Part shown: positions 1 to 7,238 of the stretch, piece after piece
Numbering within the stretch: position 1 is the first letter of the stretch
Layout: every line of letters begins with the position of its first letter
Assembly: GCA_041747755.1 (NCBI GenBank)
Contig: JBGTEN010000175.1
Span: forward strand, 1-26,310
Reading direction: 5' to 3'
From: Aurantibrevibacter sp041747755
GTDB taxonomy: Bacteria; Bacteroidota; Bacteroidia; Flavobacteriales; Flavobacteriaceae
DNA: 26,310 bases
Translations under genes and position numbers: made by a program
Notes under the pieces: generated by a model
What the model saw: the letters and a program-made list of their open reading frames with translations, nothing else
What the model was told of the DNA's origin: nothing
The model's database searches: none

Positions 1-197
1 GTAGCCCAATAATTTACAACCACCCGTTTTCCTTTAAAATCGCTAAGCGCAACCGGATTTCCGTTAAGATCTTCAAAATCACTTTTCCCGTTGAGGTTCA
101 AAGCTTCTGCTTTCAAAAGTGCGTCCGTTGTTGGCTCATTATTCTTACAGCTTACAAGTCCTATTAGGAAGAGCAATAAAATCAGGGATATTCGCAA
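1..197 (-). CDS. Thioredoxin-like (TlpA/ResA type) lipoprotein, N-terminal part only
   Basis: This is the first 65 codons of a gene that runs off the left edge. It begins with a lipoprotein signal peptide: a hydrophobic run rich in Leu and Ile ending in a lipobox LVSC at about residues 14-17. A spacer follows, then the typical opening strand of a TlpA/AhpC-TSA fold: DLNGNPVALSDFKGK followed by VVVNYWA, which normally directly precedes the WCxxC active site. The active-site cysteines lie beyond the window, so disulfide reductase versus peroxiredoxin activity cannot be decided. The start is TTG at 197: the in-frame upstream stop (TAG) lies nine codons before it and no ATG or GTG intervenes. It is divergent from the FKBP gene. 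Family confidence is moderate because the catalytic motif is missing. Confidence 0.72.
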   Translation of the reverse strand, partial: MRISLILLLFLIGLVSCKNNEPTTDALLKAEALNLNGKSDFEDLNGNPVALSDFKGKRVVVNYWA

Positions 198-221
198 CTT
201 AACAGCGTTATGATTAGTTCC

Positions 222-252
222 CTAAAGTACGTAAAATTGAAGAATACGCCAA
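222..252 (-). promoter_or_regulatory. Putative Bacteroidota -33/-7 promoter for the thioredoxin-like gene
   Basis: On the minus strand TTGG (252-249) is followed after 19 bases by TACTTTAG (229-222), close to the TTTG / TAnnTTTG consensus of the Bacteroidota primary sigma factor. It sits 25 bases upstream of the TTG start. Both boxes carry mismatches, so this is tentative. Confidence 0.35.
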
Positions 253-298
253 GGGAATTATACGGAATGATAAAAGGTTAAATTAGCAATAAATCCAT

Positions 299-328
299 TT
301 TGCAGAGAAGAGAGAATCACTATATTTG
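299..328 (+). promoter_or_regulatory. Bacteroidota -33/-7 promoter of the FKBP lipoprotein gene
   Basis: TTTG (299-302) and TATATTTG (321-328, exact TAnnTTTG) are separated by 18 bases, the canonical spacing. The expected transcription start is about 333-337. This excludes the upstream in-frame TTG at 326, which is part of the -7 box, and places translation start at ATG 341 or ATG 350 with a leader of only a few bases. Confidence 0.7.
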
Positions 329-340
329 CCGCCAATTTGC

Positions 341-802
341 ATGAATTTTATGAAATACCTTCTCCTCCCCTTCCTGTTTGTTTTGTTTTTGGCCTGCAGT
401 ACCGATAGCAAAGAAATTGATTTTACAGAGCGTAATGAAGCCGAAATTGTGGCGTATATCGCTGCAAACAATCTTACTGCCCAACGTACCGCAAGCGGAT
501 TATATTATGTGATTGAAGAGCCCGGAACGGGCGCACAACCCGTTGCCACTTCCAATGTCACCGTGGCTTATAAAGGGTACTATACCAATGGAACCACATT
601 CGATCAAAGCAACGCCAATGGCATTTCTTTTAACCTTCAAGGGGTAATACGGGGTTGGACCGAGGGGATTCCATTTTTTAAAGAAGGAGGGAATGGCATA
701 CTTTTAGTACCATCTCATTTGGCTTATGGCAGTTCCAATTATCAAGGAATTCCCGGAGGATCTGTACTTATTTTTGATGTAGCGCTTATTTCTGTGAATT
801 AA
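341..802 (+). CDS. FKBP-type peptidyl-prolyl cis-trans isomerase lipoprotein (GldI-like)
   Basis: The predicted product is an envelope-anchored prolyl isomerase that would assist folding of secreted proteins. A signal peptide ends in the lipobox LFLAC, followed by about 35 residues of linker and one FKBP domain. Recognisable FKBP blocks are VAYKGYYTNGTTFDQS, VIRGWTEGIPFFKEGG, LVPSHLAYG and IPGGSVLIFDVALI, the last being the closing strand of the fold. The size (about 154 aa) fits single-domain FKBP lipoproteins of Flavobacteriia, which include the gliding-motility protein GldI. The thioredoxin-like neighbour resembles gldI-region contexts, but I cannot separate GldI from its paralogues by eye. 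Two ATGs (341 and 350) both give a good signal peptide; the promoter at 299-328 rules out anything earlier. Confidence 0.92.
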   Translation: MNFMKYLLLPFLFVLFLACSTDSKEIDFTERNEAEIVAYIAANNLTAQRTASGLYYVIEEPGTGAQPVATSNVTVAYKGYYTNGTTFDQSNANGISFNLQGVIRGWTEGIPFFKEGGNGILLVPSHLAYGSSNYQGIPGGSVLIFDVALISVN

Positions 803-820
803 AACCAAGCCGTTCTCGAT

Positions 821-838
821 CCTCCTACGGCGGACAGG
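821..838. repeat. GC-rich intergenic motif, possible dispersed repeat
   Basis: The 18-bp CCTCCTACGGCGGACAGG stands out by GC content from the AT-rich gap between the convergent FKBP and EEP genes. Its TCC...GGA arms are partly palindromic. It resembles short GC-rich palindromic elements scattered in some Bacteroidota genomes, but only one copy is in this window, so the repeat status is unproven. Confidence 0.25.
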
Positions 839-914
839 TACGCTTATTTTATCATGCTAACGCATTCTAAAACAACCACGAACTGACATAGGGGTTTAAA
901 TTTTTTGATAACAG

Positions 915-2297
915 TTATTCCTGTTGCTGAATTTGTTCGAAGTATTCCTCACTGAAATCACTGCGCAAGCTAACCCACATGGGCAGATGATCAGACATTT
1001 TATAGGTCCGCCACATGTTGTAATCTGAGGTGGGGTTCAGCCCATTATCCTCTTCTGCCCTGTATATATCAGCTTCCTCTTTAGTAAACACATAATTGAA
1101 AAAATCAAAGATATTAGCCCCGATAATATCTAATCGGGCATAACCCGTATTCCGATCGGGTTTCCAAAAGGCAATTTGGTCGTACGTCTTGTCCCGCGCA
1201 ACATTAGAACCCGGAATGGATTTTAAAGCCTCAGGAATCACAAAATCCTCAGACTCCAAAGCTTCCATGGTGGGGTGCCCCTGCCCTATAATATTAAAAT
1301 CACCCAGAACACCAAGAAAGGATTCTTTGTCCTCCTTAAATTCCGTTTTTGCCTTACTGGCCAAGGCAGCGGTAAGTTGCTCAATTTCACTACGGCGTTG
1401 CTCCAATTGACGACTGTCTGTGGCGTCGCCGTAAAGTATGTGTACGGTGCATAAGTTAATTTTTAACCAACCGGACTGAAAAGAAATAAGAAAAGGAGTT
1501 CTGGCGAACTGTCGCAGCGAATCGTCAAATGAGTTTTCCGGAAAGCGGAGTTTATAATTTGTTCCCGTGATGGCATCACTAGGAATGGTTACAGAGGCCT
1601 TACCTCGTTGAGGACTAGTCACAACTGAATTTTTGGGGATGACCAGACTGGATCCCGGCGGAATGTCTAAAGTGCTATTTGAAGGCAAAGGAATTTCTAA
1701 GTCGGCATCCAATTTTTTTACTGTCCCGGAAGTACGCATGCGAGCGTTGTAAATTCCGCTTAAATCTACCGTATTGGGCAGGTTGACTTTAAAGCCATGC
1801 TCTAAATTAATGCGTTCTCCAAAGGCAGCTCTGATTTTTCCTCCTTCTTTCAAGGTTAGTTCCCCTGCAATATTTCTGAACTGCACATTGCGACGGTCGT
1901 ATAAAAAGACCATTCTTTCACCATTTCCTGCATTGCCGTCCGTAACATCAGTAGCAATAAAAGACCAATCAGGACCCAAAATGGATCTTAATTCGTAAAA
2001 TTCTTTTAAACTGGCACCAATTTCCTGAAGCGCAACGATATGGAAATGCGAAATGATTTCTGCGATATAATAAAGTGCTTCAAAATCACGACCTTTAAAT
2101 TTACTACCCCCAAATTCCCGTAAATTCCAGGTTGCAATACGCACTACCTTCCCCGTTTCATCATTTGTATTATGTTCCTTTAGATGTTTCCTCAGCTCTG
2201 TCTGTAATATACGCAATTTTGCTGCCGTCCGTTTCTTTTTTGCCTTTATGGCATCGGTATCCCAGGTATTTAGAAAAAGTTTGGTATAGAAGGGCAT
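915..2297 (-). CDS. Endonuclease/exonuclease/phosphatase (DNase I-like) family protein
   Basis: A 460-aa protein of the EEP superfamily, metal-dependent phosphodiesterases acting on nucleic acids or phospho-lipids. Catalytic landmarks are in the right order: TWNLREF (Asn58), ALQEIG (Glu92, metal ligand), VHILYG (His286), LGDFNI (Asp333, Asn335) and SDHLPMW (Asp436, His437). All expected active-site residues are present, so activity is likely. Two things stand out. There is no recognisable signal peptide: residues 1-50 are basic and helical. An insertion of roughly 110 residues (about 155-265), rich in Ser, Pro and beta-prone segments, lies between the first half of the fold and the His286 strand. 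The natural substrate cannot be predicted. It is convergent with the FKBP gene and separated from the DUF4251 gene by 127 bp. Confidence 0.88.
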   Translation of the reverse strand: MPFYTKLFLNTWDTDAIKAKKKRTAAKLRILQTELRKHLKEHNTNDETGKVVRIATWNLREFGGSKFKGRDFEALYYIAEIISHFHIVALQEIGASLKEFYELRSILGPDWSFIATDVTDGNAGNGERMVFLYDRRNVQFRNIAGELTLKEGGKIRAAFGERINLEHGFKVNLPNTVDLSGIYNARMRTSGTVKKLDADLEIPLPSNSTLDIPPGSSLVIPKNSVVTSPQRGKASVTIPSDAITGTNYKLRFPENSFDDSLRQFARTPFLISFQSGWLKINLCTVHILYGDATDSRQLEQRRSEIEQLTAALASKAKTEFKEDKESFLGVLGDFNIIGQGHPTMEALESEDFVIPEALKSIPGSNVARDKTYDQIAFWKPDRNTGYARLDIIGANIFDFFNYVFTKEEADIYRAEEDNGLNPTSDYNMWRTYKMSDHLPMWVSLRSDFSEEYFEQIQQQE

Positions 2298-2424
2298 ACT
2301 TAAAATTTTGATCTAAATCTAGGTCAAAAACCATTCTGCGTATGGGTAAAATGTATAATTAACCGATAATTCTTTATGGTTGGTTTCTGTACTACTGTGG
2401 AGGTATAAAGCCATAAAGCCTTCT

Positions 2425-2970
2425 TTAATTAGCCTTGTTCTTTTTTATGTTACCCTGATAAGTGATGGTATTACGTTGCGAGCTGTTAATGGTAATAGTT
2501 CCTGACAAGTCAGGAAATAAGTTGAGGAAAACCTGATAGTTTTCTGATTTTTCACTTATCGAAAAACGAATGGAATAATAATTCTTTTTAGCGTTCTTAC
2601 TTACCACATATTCTTTTGGAACCCCTCCGAACTCGACACCAGTACTGGAATTATACCCTCCTCCCATCTGACGTTCTCCAAAATAAGGAAGATTAGCGCT
2701 AACAGTATCTCCTGCCACTTTAAGGAAACTTGCAGAACCGGAGATATCAATTCTACCTGCACTATTTCCGGGCAGCAGCAATCCGCTATTGGAAACAGCC
2801 ATCATACCTCTGGAGAGCATTGGAGAAATGGCAGTGGGTATAATTTCAAAGTTCTTTGATGTTATCAAATCTGTTAACTTAGCAAGCTCAATTTCCTTTT
2901 CCGAAGCGGAACGGGAACTTGTACAGCCTATAAGGAGAAAAAGAACTAGCATTGAACAAAGAAATTTCAT
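2425..2970 (-). CDS. DUF4251 domain lipoprotein
   Basis: A 181-aa predicted lipoprotein with signal peptide and lipobox LLIGC (Cys16). The mature part matches the Bacteroidota DUF4251 family: an N-terminal stretch NFEIIPTAISP, then an IDISGSASFLKVAGDTVSA segment leading into LPYFGERQ, a GGVPKEY loop, and a C-terminal beta hairpin ending in ITYQGNIK. The family has no experimentally assigned function known to me. It is probably attached to the inner leaflet of the outer membrane. It is followed by the EEP gene on the same strand, with no evidence of functional linkage. Confidence 0.85.
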   Translation of the reverse strand: MKFLCSMLVLFLLIGCTSSRSASEKEIELAKLTDLITSKNFEIIPTAISPMLSRGMMAVSNSGLLLPGNSAGRIDISGSASFLKVAGDTVSANLPYFGERQMGGGYNSSTGVEFGGVPKEYVVSKNAKKNYYSIRFSISEKSENYQVFLNLFPDLSGTITINSSQRNTITYQGNIKKNKAN

Positions 2971-3111
2971 AGGGCATATAGATTAAATATACTAAGCTTA
3001 TGAATAAGCTCCAGACAGAAAGTTACTTTAATTTTAAGTACTATTGAAGTAATTTATAAGGACATAAAGTAACAAGAGTTAATAAGGATTTATTCTATAA
3101 AAGGATGAAAA

Positions 3112-3450
3112 TTAGGCGTTCCTTACATTGGATCGATATGTCATAACCCCTCTTTTCAATTCATTAAATTCTTTAATTTGTTGGGCTATAATTTCAAGGT
3201 TATTTTCAACCATTTTCCTTCCGCGCTGCAAGGCAGCAATTATGTCCAAATTATAGGCAAATAAGTAATCCAGGCGCTCTTTTAATGTAGTATATTGTTC
3301 GAACATAGTGTACGTTTTAGGCTCACATGTATAACAGCTAAGTTGGTTTTTCAATTGCAACAAGTCCTGATTATTACGCTCCAACAGGACAATACAATTG
3401 TTTGTATTTTTTTCGAAGGATGAAGAACGATTTGATGATTTTGTTTCCAT
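3112..3450 (-). CDS. Hypothetical helical protein
   Basis: A 112-aa protein of unrecognised family. The start is the first ATG (3450); an earlier in-frame TTG at 3489 would add 13 residues. It is predicted soluble and almost entirely helical, with heptad-like Leu/Ile spacing (LLERNNQDLLQLKNQL, LKERLDYLFAYNLDIIAALQ, LEIIAQQIKEFNELK) that suggests a coiled-coil bundle. A single CxxC-type pair sits in SCYTCEP. There is no signal peptide, transmembrane segment or catalytic motif. It lies divergent from hpf with 191 bp between them. A small structural or regulatory protein is conceivable, but no function is supported. Confidence 0.6.
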   Translation of the reverse strand: METKSSNRSSSFEKNTNNCIVLLERNNQDLLQLKNQLSCYTCEPKTYTMFEQYTTLKERLDYLFAYNLDIIAALQRGRKMVENNLEIIAQQIKEFNELKRGVMTYRSNVRNA

Positions 3451-3641
3451 GGGGGGCAAGTTTTTGGGTTTTAGCAATTTAGCTAGCAAGAAGTTACGAA
3501 ATATTCATCAAAGTAAGTAGAACAAAATGTAAGAAAAGCCGACTTTAACTTTTCTTAATACATAATTTATGTTTTCTTTAAACAATCAAAGAAGGTTTTG
3601 TATCTTCCTTTACCTAAAAATAATTTTTAAAATATAGTATT

Positions 3642-3944
3642 ATGAACATTAATTTTGAGTATGACGATGTAAAATCAAGCGACCGCCTGGAAGCTTTGGC
3701 GATTAAAAAAATTGATAAATTAATGGATAAGTACAATTTTATAGTACGGGCAGATGTCTCCTTTAAAAAAGAAAACACTTCAACTCCTGAGACAGGAATG
3801 ATATGCGCCGTACGTTTAAGTTCGCCAGGTCCCTTACTATTTGCCCAAGCCAGTCATGCGAGCTTCGAAGCCTCCATTGCGGAGGTTACCAATGATTTGG
3901 AACGCCAATTGCAAAAGCGAAAAGAAAAAATGCAGTCACATTAA
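3642..3944 (+). CDS. hpf: Short ribosome hibernation-promoting factor (HPF/RaiA family)
   Basis: A 100-aa protein of the HPF/YfiA (sigma-54 modulation/S30EA) family, which binds the 30S decoding region in stationary phase and blocks tRNA and mRNA binding. Family features are the opening beta strand MNINFEYDDVKSSDRLEALA, the basic helix AIKKIDKLMDKY, the ADVSFKKEN strand, and the second helix ASFEASIAEVTNDLERQLQKRKEK. It ends right after this domain, so it is the short form without the dimerising C-terminal domain of long HPF. It is monocistronic and followed immediately by a strong terminator. TTTG at 3597-3600 and TAATTTTT at 3621-3628 (20-base spacing) could be its promoter, with a mismatch in the last base. 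Confidence 0.93.
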   Translation: MNINFEYDDVKSSDRLEALAIKKIDKLMDKYNFIVRADVSFKKENTSTPETGMICAVRLSSPGPLLFAQASHASFEASIAEVTNDLERQLQKRKEKMQSH

Positions 3945-3945
3945 A

Positions 3946-3976
3946 AAAAAGGGAGTTACTAGTTAACTCCCTTTTT
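3946..3976. terminator. Bidirectional rho-independent terminator between hpf and a convergent gene
   Basis: An 8-bp GC-containing stem GGGAGTTA (3951-3958) / TAACTCCC (3964-3971) with loop CTAGT is flanked by A5 on one side and T5 on the other. Including the flanking A and T bases the stem reaches 13 bp. The T-run on each strand lets it stop hpf transcripts and also those of the convergent gene at 4001-4345. Confidence 0.85.
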
Positions 3977-4000
3977 GATTCGGTTTAATTCCCTTTCATG

Positions 4001-4345
4001 TCATTCTTCCTTATCCTTAATATGGGTGTTTACTGTTTTTACCAGTAAATTGGCATGCGGGTTTTTATTAAGCAACTCCAATAATTTTTTCTTTTTGCGA
4101 TCGGAAATTTGTAGTGTATCAATAGTATTCCGTTGCTTTTTCCTGAAGACCAACCTTTCTTTTTTTAGTTGTAACCGTTCTTCAGCAGATAGTACCATTT
4201 CAGGTTCAAATTGTTCCATAGCGGTTGCACGTTGAACAATGAGCTCTTTTTTGGGTTCCGGAAAGGTTGTGGTTTGTGCGGTACTTAAAAAGCCATTCAA
4301 AAGTAGTAATCCAAAAGTTGATAAAATAGTAAGTAATTTCTTCAT
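4001..4345 (-). CDS. Small secreted protein of unknown family
   Basis: A 114-aa protein with a clear Sec signal peptide (MKKLLTILSTFGLLLLNGFL, cleavage probably after STA or STAQ near residue 24) and no lipobox. The mature part is short, very rich in Lys, Glu and Gln, and predicted helical (EERLQLKKERLVFRKKQR and DRKKKKLLELLNK). It has no cysteine and no motif I recognise. The mature protein would be periplasmic or secreted. It shares a terminator with hpf by convergent arrangement and sits alone on its strand. Confidence 0.65.
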   Translation of the reverse strand: MKKLLTILSTFGLLLLNGFLSTAQTTTFPEPKKELIVQRATAMEQFEPEMVLSAEERLQLKKERLVFRKKQRNTIDTLQISDRKKKKLLELLNKNPHANLLVKTVNTHIKDKEE

Positions 4346-4680
4346 TTTCAGTATTTTGATAGAAGTAAAAAGTGTCTATTCAAAATTAAAAATTTTTAGA
4401 TTGCCACTATTTTTTTTTAAAAGGTTGTGATGGTTACGTATCGATGAAATACAGAAGATTATCGTTTTTTTTAGAAGAACCTTTTAAGGATTGAAAAAGG
4501 TAGTGATTTTTTGTGCGTAAATCTTAAAGTGGCTCCTGGAAAATCCAGAGAATTTAACCAGCAGTTTTTCTAATAATGAATTATCCTGTTTCATATAAAA
4601 CAAAAAGGTTTTTAAAACATTTGAAATTTTAAAAATCAGTACGAAAATGATGCATACCTTTACATCTTTAAAATACGGTT
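4346..4680. other. 335-bp intergenic region upstream of the TerC-family gene
   Basis: No gene is visible. The region is very AT-rich, with A/T runs of 8-9 bases. It holds a small hairpin CTGGA-AAA-TCCAG (4536-4548) and, 19 bases before the terC-like start, TACCTTTA (4655-4662), one base from the -7 consensus TAnnTTTG; no matching -33 box lies at normal spacing. Relatives of TerC (Alx, YkoY) are controlled by manganese riboswitches in other phyla, but I see no recognisable yybP-ykoY core here. Confidence 0.4.
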
Positions 4681-5631
4681 ATGATTGTTTGGGGTTCCTT
4701 TATTTTTGTTGTTATTATTTTTTTGGCGCTGGATTTAGGCGTTTTTCATAAGACTGAGCATGTCATTAAGAGTAAAGAGGCGGCAATATGGACATCTATT
4801 TGGGTTATTGTGGCATTGGCCTTTAGCGGTGTAATCTACTGGCTTTTCAATAACGGGCTTGTTGACAATCCAACCGGATTAACTCCCAATTCTGCTGTTT
4901 TAAAATATATTACAGGGTATCTTATTGAGCTTTCACTGAGTGTTGATAATGTATTTGTAATTGCTGTAATTTTCACCGCTTTCAAAGTACCCCCTATCTA
5001 TCAGCATAGAGTGCTCTTTTGGGGTATTTTAGGGGCTATAGTTTTTAGGGCAATAATGATTATTTTCGGGGTTGCACTAATTACGAGGTTTGATTGGATT
5101 ATTTATGTATTTGGAGTATTTCTTTTGTACACGGCCTTTAAAATGCTAAAATCTGATGGTAATGAATTTCAGCCCAAAAAATCATTTGTTTTTAAGCAGT
5201 TAAAGAAAATATACCCCATTACAAGTACCATGCATGGGCATGATTTTTTCGTAAAAAAAATGGGAATCACAGCAGCTACACCTCTTTTTGTGGCGTTGGT
5301 TGTAATTGAACTTACGGACATTCTTTTTGCGCTGGACAGTATTCCAGCTATTTTAGCAATTACCGCAGACCCTTTTATTGCTTTTAGCTCTAACATCTTG
5401 GCTATTCTAGGTCTCCGATCCATGTATTTTCTGGTCTCAAGAATGCTGGCGAAATTCAGGTTTATCAATTATAGTCTGGTTGTTATTCTAGCTTTTGTTG
5501 GACTAAAAATGTTATTTTCCCACCATATTGAAATTCCCGAATGGGTTTCCTTAGGGGTAATATCAGTTTCCCTGATATCCGGTATTGCGGCATCATTACT
5601 TATAACTCCGAAAGAAGAGGAGGCTGTTTAA
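4681..5631 (+). CDS. TerC/Alx-family integral membrane protein
   Basis: A 316-aa polytopic inner-membrane protein with about eight hydrophobic helices. Family signatures are ALDLGVFHK near the N-terminus, ELSLSVDNVFVIAVIF (about residues 82-97) and ELTDILFALDSIPAILAIT (about 210-228), whose acidic residues within membrane helices are the proposed metal-binding sites, and ILGLRSMYFLV near 240. Members have been linked to tellurite resistance, manganese export and metal loading of exoenzymes. The substrate here is unknown. The ATG at 4681 starts the family's usual N-terminus. The gene is monocistronic and convergent with the ACP of the biosynthetic cluster. Confidence 0.93.
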   Translation: MIVWGSFIFVVIIFLALDLGVFHKTEHVIKSKEAAIWTSIWVIVALAFSGVIYWLFNNGLVDNPTGLTPNSAVLKYITGYLIELSLSVDNVFVIAVIFTAFKVPPIYQHRVLFWGILGAIVFRAIMIIFGVALITRFDWIIYVFGVFLLYTAFKMLKSDGNEFQPKKSFVFKQLKKIYPITSTMHGHDFFVKKMGITAATPLFVALVVIELTDILFALDSIPAILAITADPFIAFSSNILAILGLRSMYFLVSRMLAKFRFINYSLVVILAFVGLKMLFSHHIEIPEWVSLGVISVSLISGIAASLLITPKEEEAV

Positions 5632-5651
5632 GATAGTCTGCTTTTTAATTG

Positions 5652-5667
5652 GTGCCTTCTAGGGCAC
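5652..5667. terminator. Weak hairpin between convergent terC-like and ACP genes
   Basis: GTGCC (5652-5656) pairs with GGCAC (5663-5667) around a 6-base loop. On the minus strand it is followed by AATT and a short A-rich stretch rather than a clean U-run, so termination is only a possibility. Confidence 0.3.
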
Positions 5668-5687
5668 TTCACTTAAATTGCTTGTTG

Positions 5688-5948
5688 CTAATCTGATTTG
5701 GCTTTCAGTTTTACTTCAATAACTTCTACGGCAGCTGCAACAGTCTGCATTTGGTTCATGTCTTCATTTTCCAGACGGATATCAAATGCATCTTCCACAT
5801 CTAAAACAATATCTACCAAATTTGCTGAATTAATATTCAGTTCATTTACAAAATGACTGTGATCTGTTATTTCTTTTGAATCAACATCCTCTGGTAGATA
5901 CTGCAGGATAATAGCTTTTAATTTCCGGTAACGTTCTTCTTTATTCAT
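5688..5948 (-). CDS. Acyl carrier protein with NSA instead of DSL at the pantetheine site
   Basis: An 86-aa ACP-like protein with the four-helix pattern. The phosphopantetheine attachment Ser is Ser41 in ELNINSANLVDIV, where classical ACPs have GxDSL. Asp is replaced by Asn and Leu by Ala, while the following helix (VDIVLDVEDAFDIRL, equivalent to VELVMALEEEF) is well kept. This suggests a specialised carrier recognised by its own partner enzymes and perhaps by a particular Sfp- or AcpS-type transferase, none of which is in the window. It is the last gene of the cluster, 15 bp after the ketosynthase, and would carry the growing chain for the KS, dehydratase and reductase. Inactivity is unlikely because Ser is retained. 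Confidence 0.88.
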   Translation of the reverse strand: MNKEERYRKLKAIILQYLPEDVDSKEITDHSHFVNELNINSANLVDIVLDVEDAFDIRLENEDMNQMQTVAAAVEVIEVKLKAKSD

Positions 5949-5963
5949 AGCGATATGTATTAA

Positions 5964-7238
5964 TCAATCTTTATAAGCCTTAAAAATAACACAGGCATTT
6001 ACATCGCCAAATCCAAAGCTGGCTTTCGCGATAATTTTTGGGGCATACGGAACCGTTTTTATGGGTATTTTGGAGGGATCTACATGGTTTAAAATATCGG
6101 GATGTATATCTTCACAGTTCACATTTCCGAAAAGCATCTGTTCTTTAAATTGCAATATAGAAGCCACGCATTCAATACTTCCTGAGGCTGCCAGACAATG
6201 TCCAAAGTGTCCTTTAAATGAATTTATAAAAGGAAAATTGGTGCCGAAACGCTCCAGAGCTACACTCCAATTCTCAATTTCAACAACATCTTTTGTAGTG
6301 GCAGTTAAATGTCCGTTAATAGCATCAATGTCCCCACCGGTGATTCCGGCATTTTTGATTGCAGCCCGAATGCATTCTTGCACCGCTCTGCTATTTGGTG
6401 CCGTCATACTGCCATCACCTCGCTGGCCCCCACTGTTTACCATACCACCCAAAACTTCAGCATAAATGGTTGCTCCTCTATTAACAGCGCTGTCTAAAGA
6501 TTCCAAAACTAGTGCCCCTGCCCCACTCCCTGGAACAAACCCTGAAGCCGTTGCACTCATTGGTCTGCTCGCCTCTGCCGGATTGTCGTTGTAATTTCCC
6601 GGCAATATTCTCAGGGCATCAAAGGCGCTCCAAACATAAGGTCCGCTATCACTACAGCTGCCGGCAAGCATTCGTATAGCCCTACCCGATTTAATGCGCT
6701 CATAAGCCATTAAAACACCTTCTGTGCCGGTGGCACATGCCGACGAATTGGTGGTAACTTGATTACCACATCCCAGAATACCACCTAAATAGGCGCTTGC
6801 GCCACTGGACATAGTTTGCAAAACCGTGTTACTTCCTAATCTTCTTGTATTGCCCGCATCAATAAGATAAATAGACTCTCTGAATTTATCTACTCCCAAC
6901 GTCCCGGCGCCGAAAATTATTCCACTATCCCGGTCCGCTTCTTCGCCTGCTCCTCTTGATAAACCTGCATCCTCCCAGGCATCTGTTCCTGCGATAACTC
7001 CGTAAATTATGCCTGAAGCATTTAATCCCTTTAACTGTACATTATTAAAGTAATTAATAAGATAATCATTGTCAAATAATGGTTTTCCGGCTATTTGACA
7101 TGAAAAATTTAAGTCTTTAAGTATTTTGTGAAATAAAATTCCACTTGATCCTCTATATAATGTTTCAATAAAATTATCCAGTCCTACCCCGTTTGGGGCA
7201 CATATACCAAGTCCGGTCACCACTACCCTATTGTTCAT
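5964..7238 (-). CDS. Beta-ketoacyl-ACP synthase (FabB/FabF type)
   Basis: A 424-aa condensing enzyme of the thiolase fold. It would elongate acyl-ACP with malonyl-ACP by decarboxylative Claisen condensation. The catalytic Cys168 lies in NSSACATGTEG, the first His310 in INGHLTATT, and Lys342 and His347 in FKGHFGH; the Lys-to-His spacing of five equals that of E. coli FabB (K328/H333). This Cys-His-His set marks a true KAS I/II elongating enzyme rather than a chain-length factor. It overlaps the dehydratase gene by 11 bp and precedes the ACP by 15 bp, so all three are probably translated from one message. The housekeeping fabF is usually beside acpP and rnc, which is not the case here, so this is a specialised copy. 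Confidence 0.93.
   Translation of the reverse strand: MNNRVVVTGLGICAPNGVGLDNFIETLYRGSSGILFHKILKDLNFSCQIAGKPLFDNDYLINYFNNVQLKGLNASGIIYGVIAGTDAWEDAGLSRGAGEEADRDSGIIFGAGTLGVDKFRESIYLIDAGNTRRLGSNTVLQTMSSGASAYLGGILGCGNQVTTNSSACATGTEGVLMAYERIKSGRAIRMLAGSCSDSGPYVWSAFDALRILPGNYNDNPAEASRPMSATASGFVPGSGAGALVLESLDSAVNRGATIYAEVLGGMVNSGGQRGDGSMTAPNSRAVQECIRAAIKNAGITGGDIDAINGHLTATTKDVVEIENWSVALERFGTNFPFINSFKGHFGHCLAASGSIECVASILQFKEQMLFGNVNCEDIHPDILNHVDPSKIPIKTVPYAPKIIAKASFGFGDVNACVIFKAYKD

Noticed and set aside
2995..3010. Perfect inverted repeat AGCTTAT-GA-ATAAGCT upstream of the DUF4251 gene
   Set aside because: It is short, AT-rich and has a 2-base loop; there is no second copy or adjacent box to suggest an operator, so chance is likely.
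4346..4680. Manganese riboswitch (yybP-ykoY) upstream of the TerC-family gene
   Set aside because: The AT-rich leader lacks recognisable conserved GC-rich core elements, and the likely -7 box is so close to the ATG that the transcript leader would be too short.
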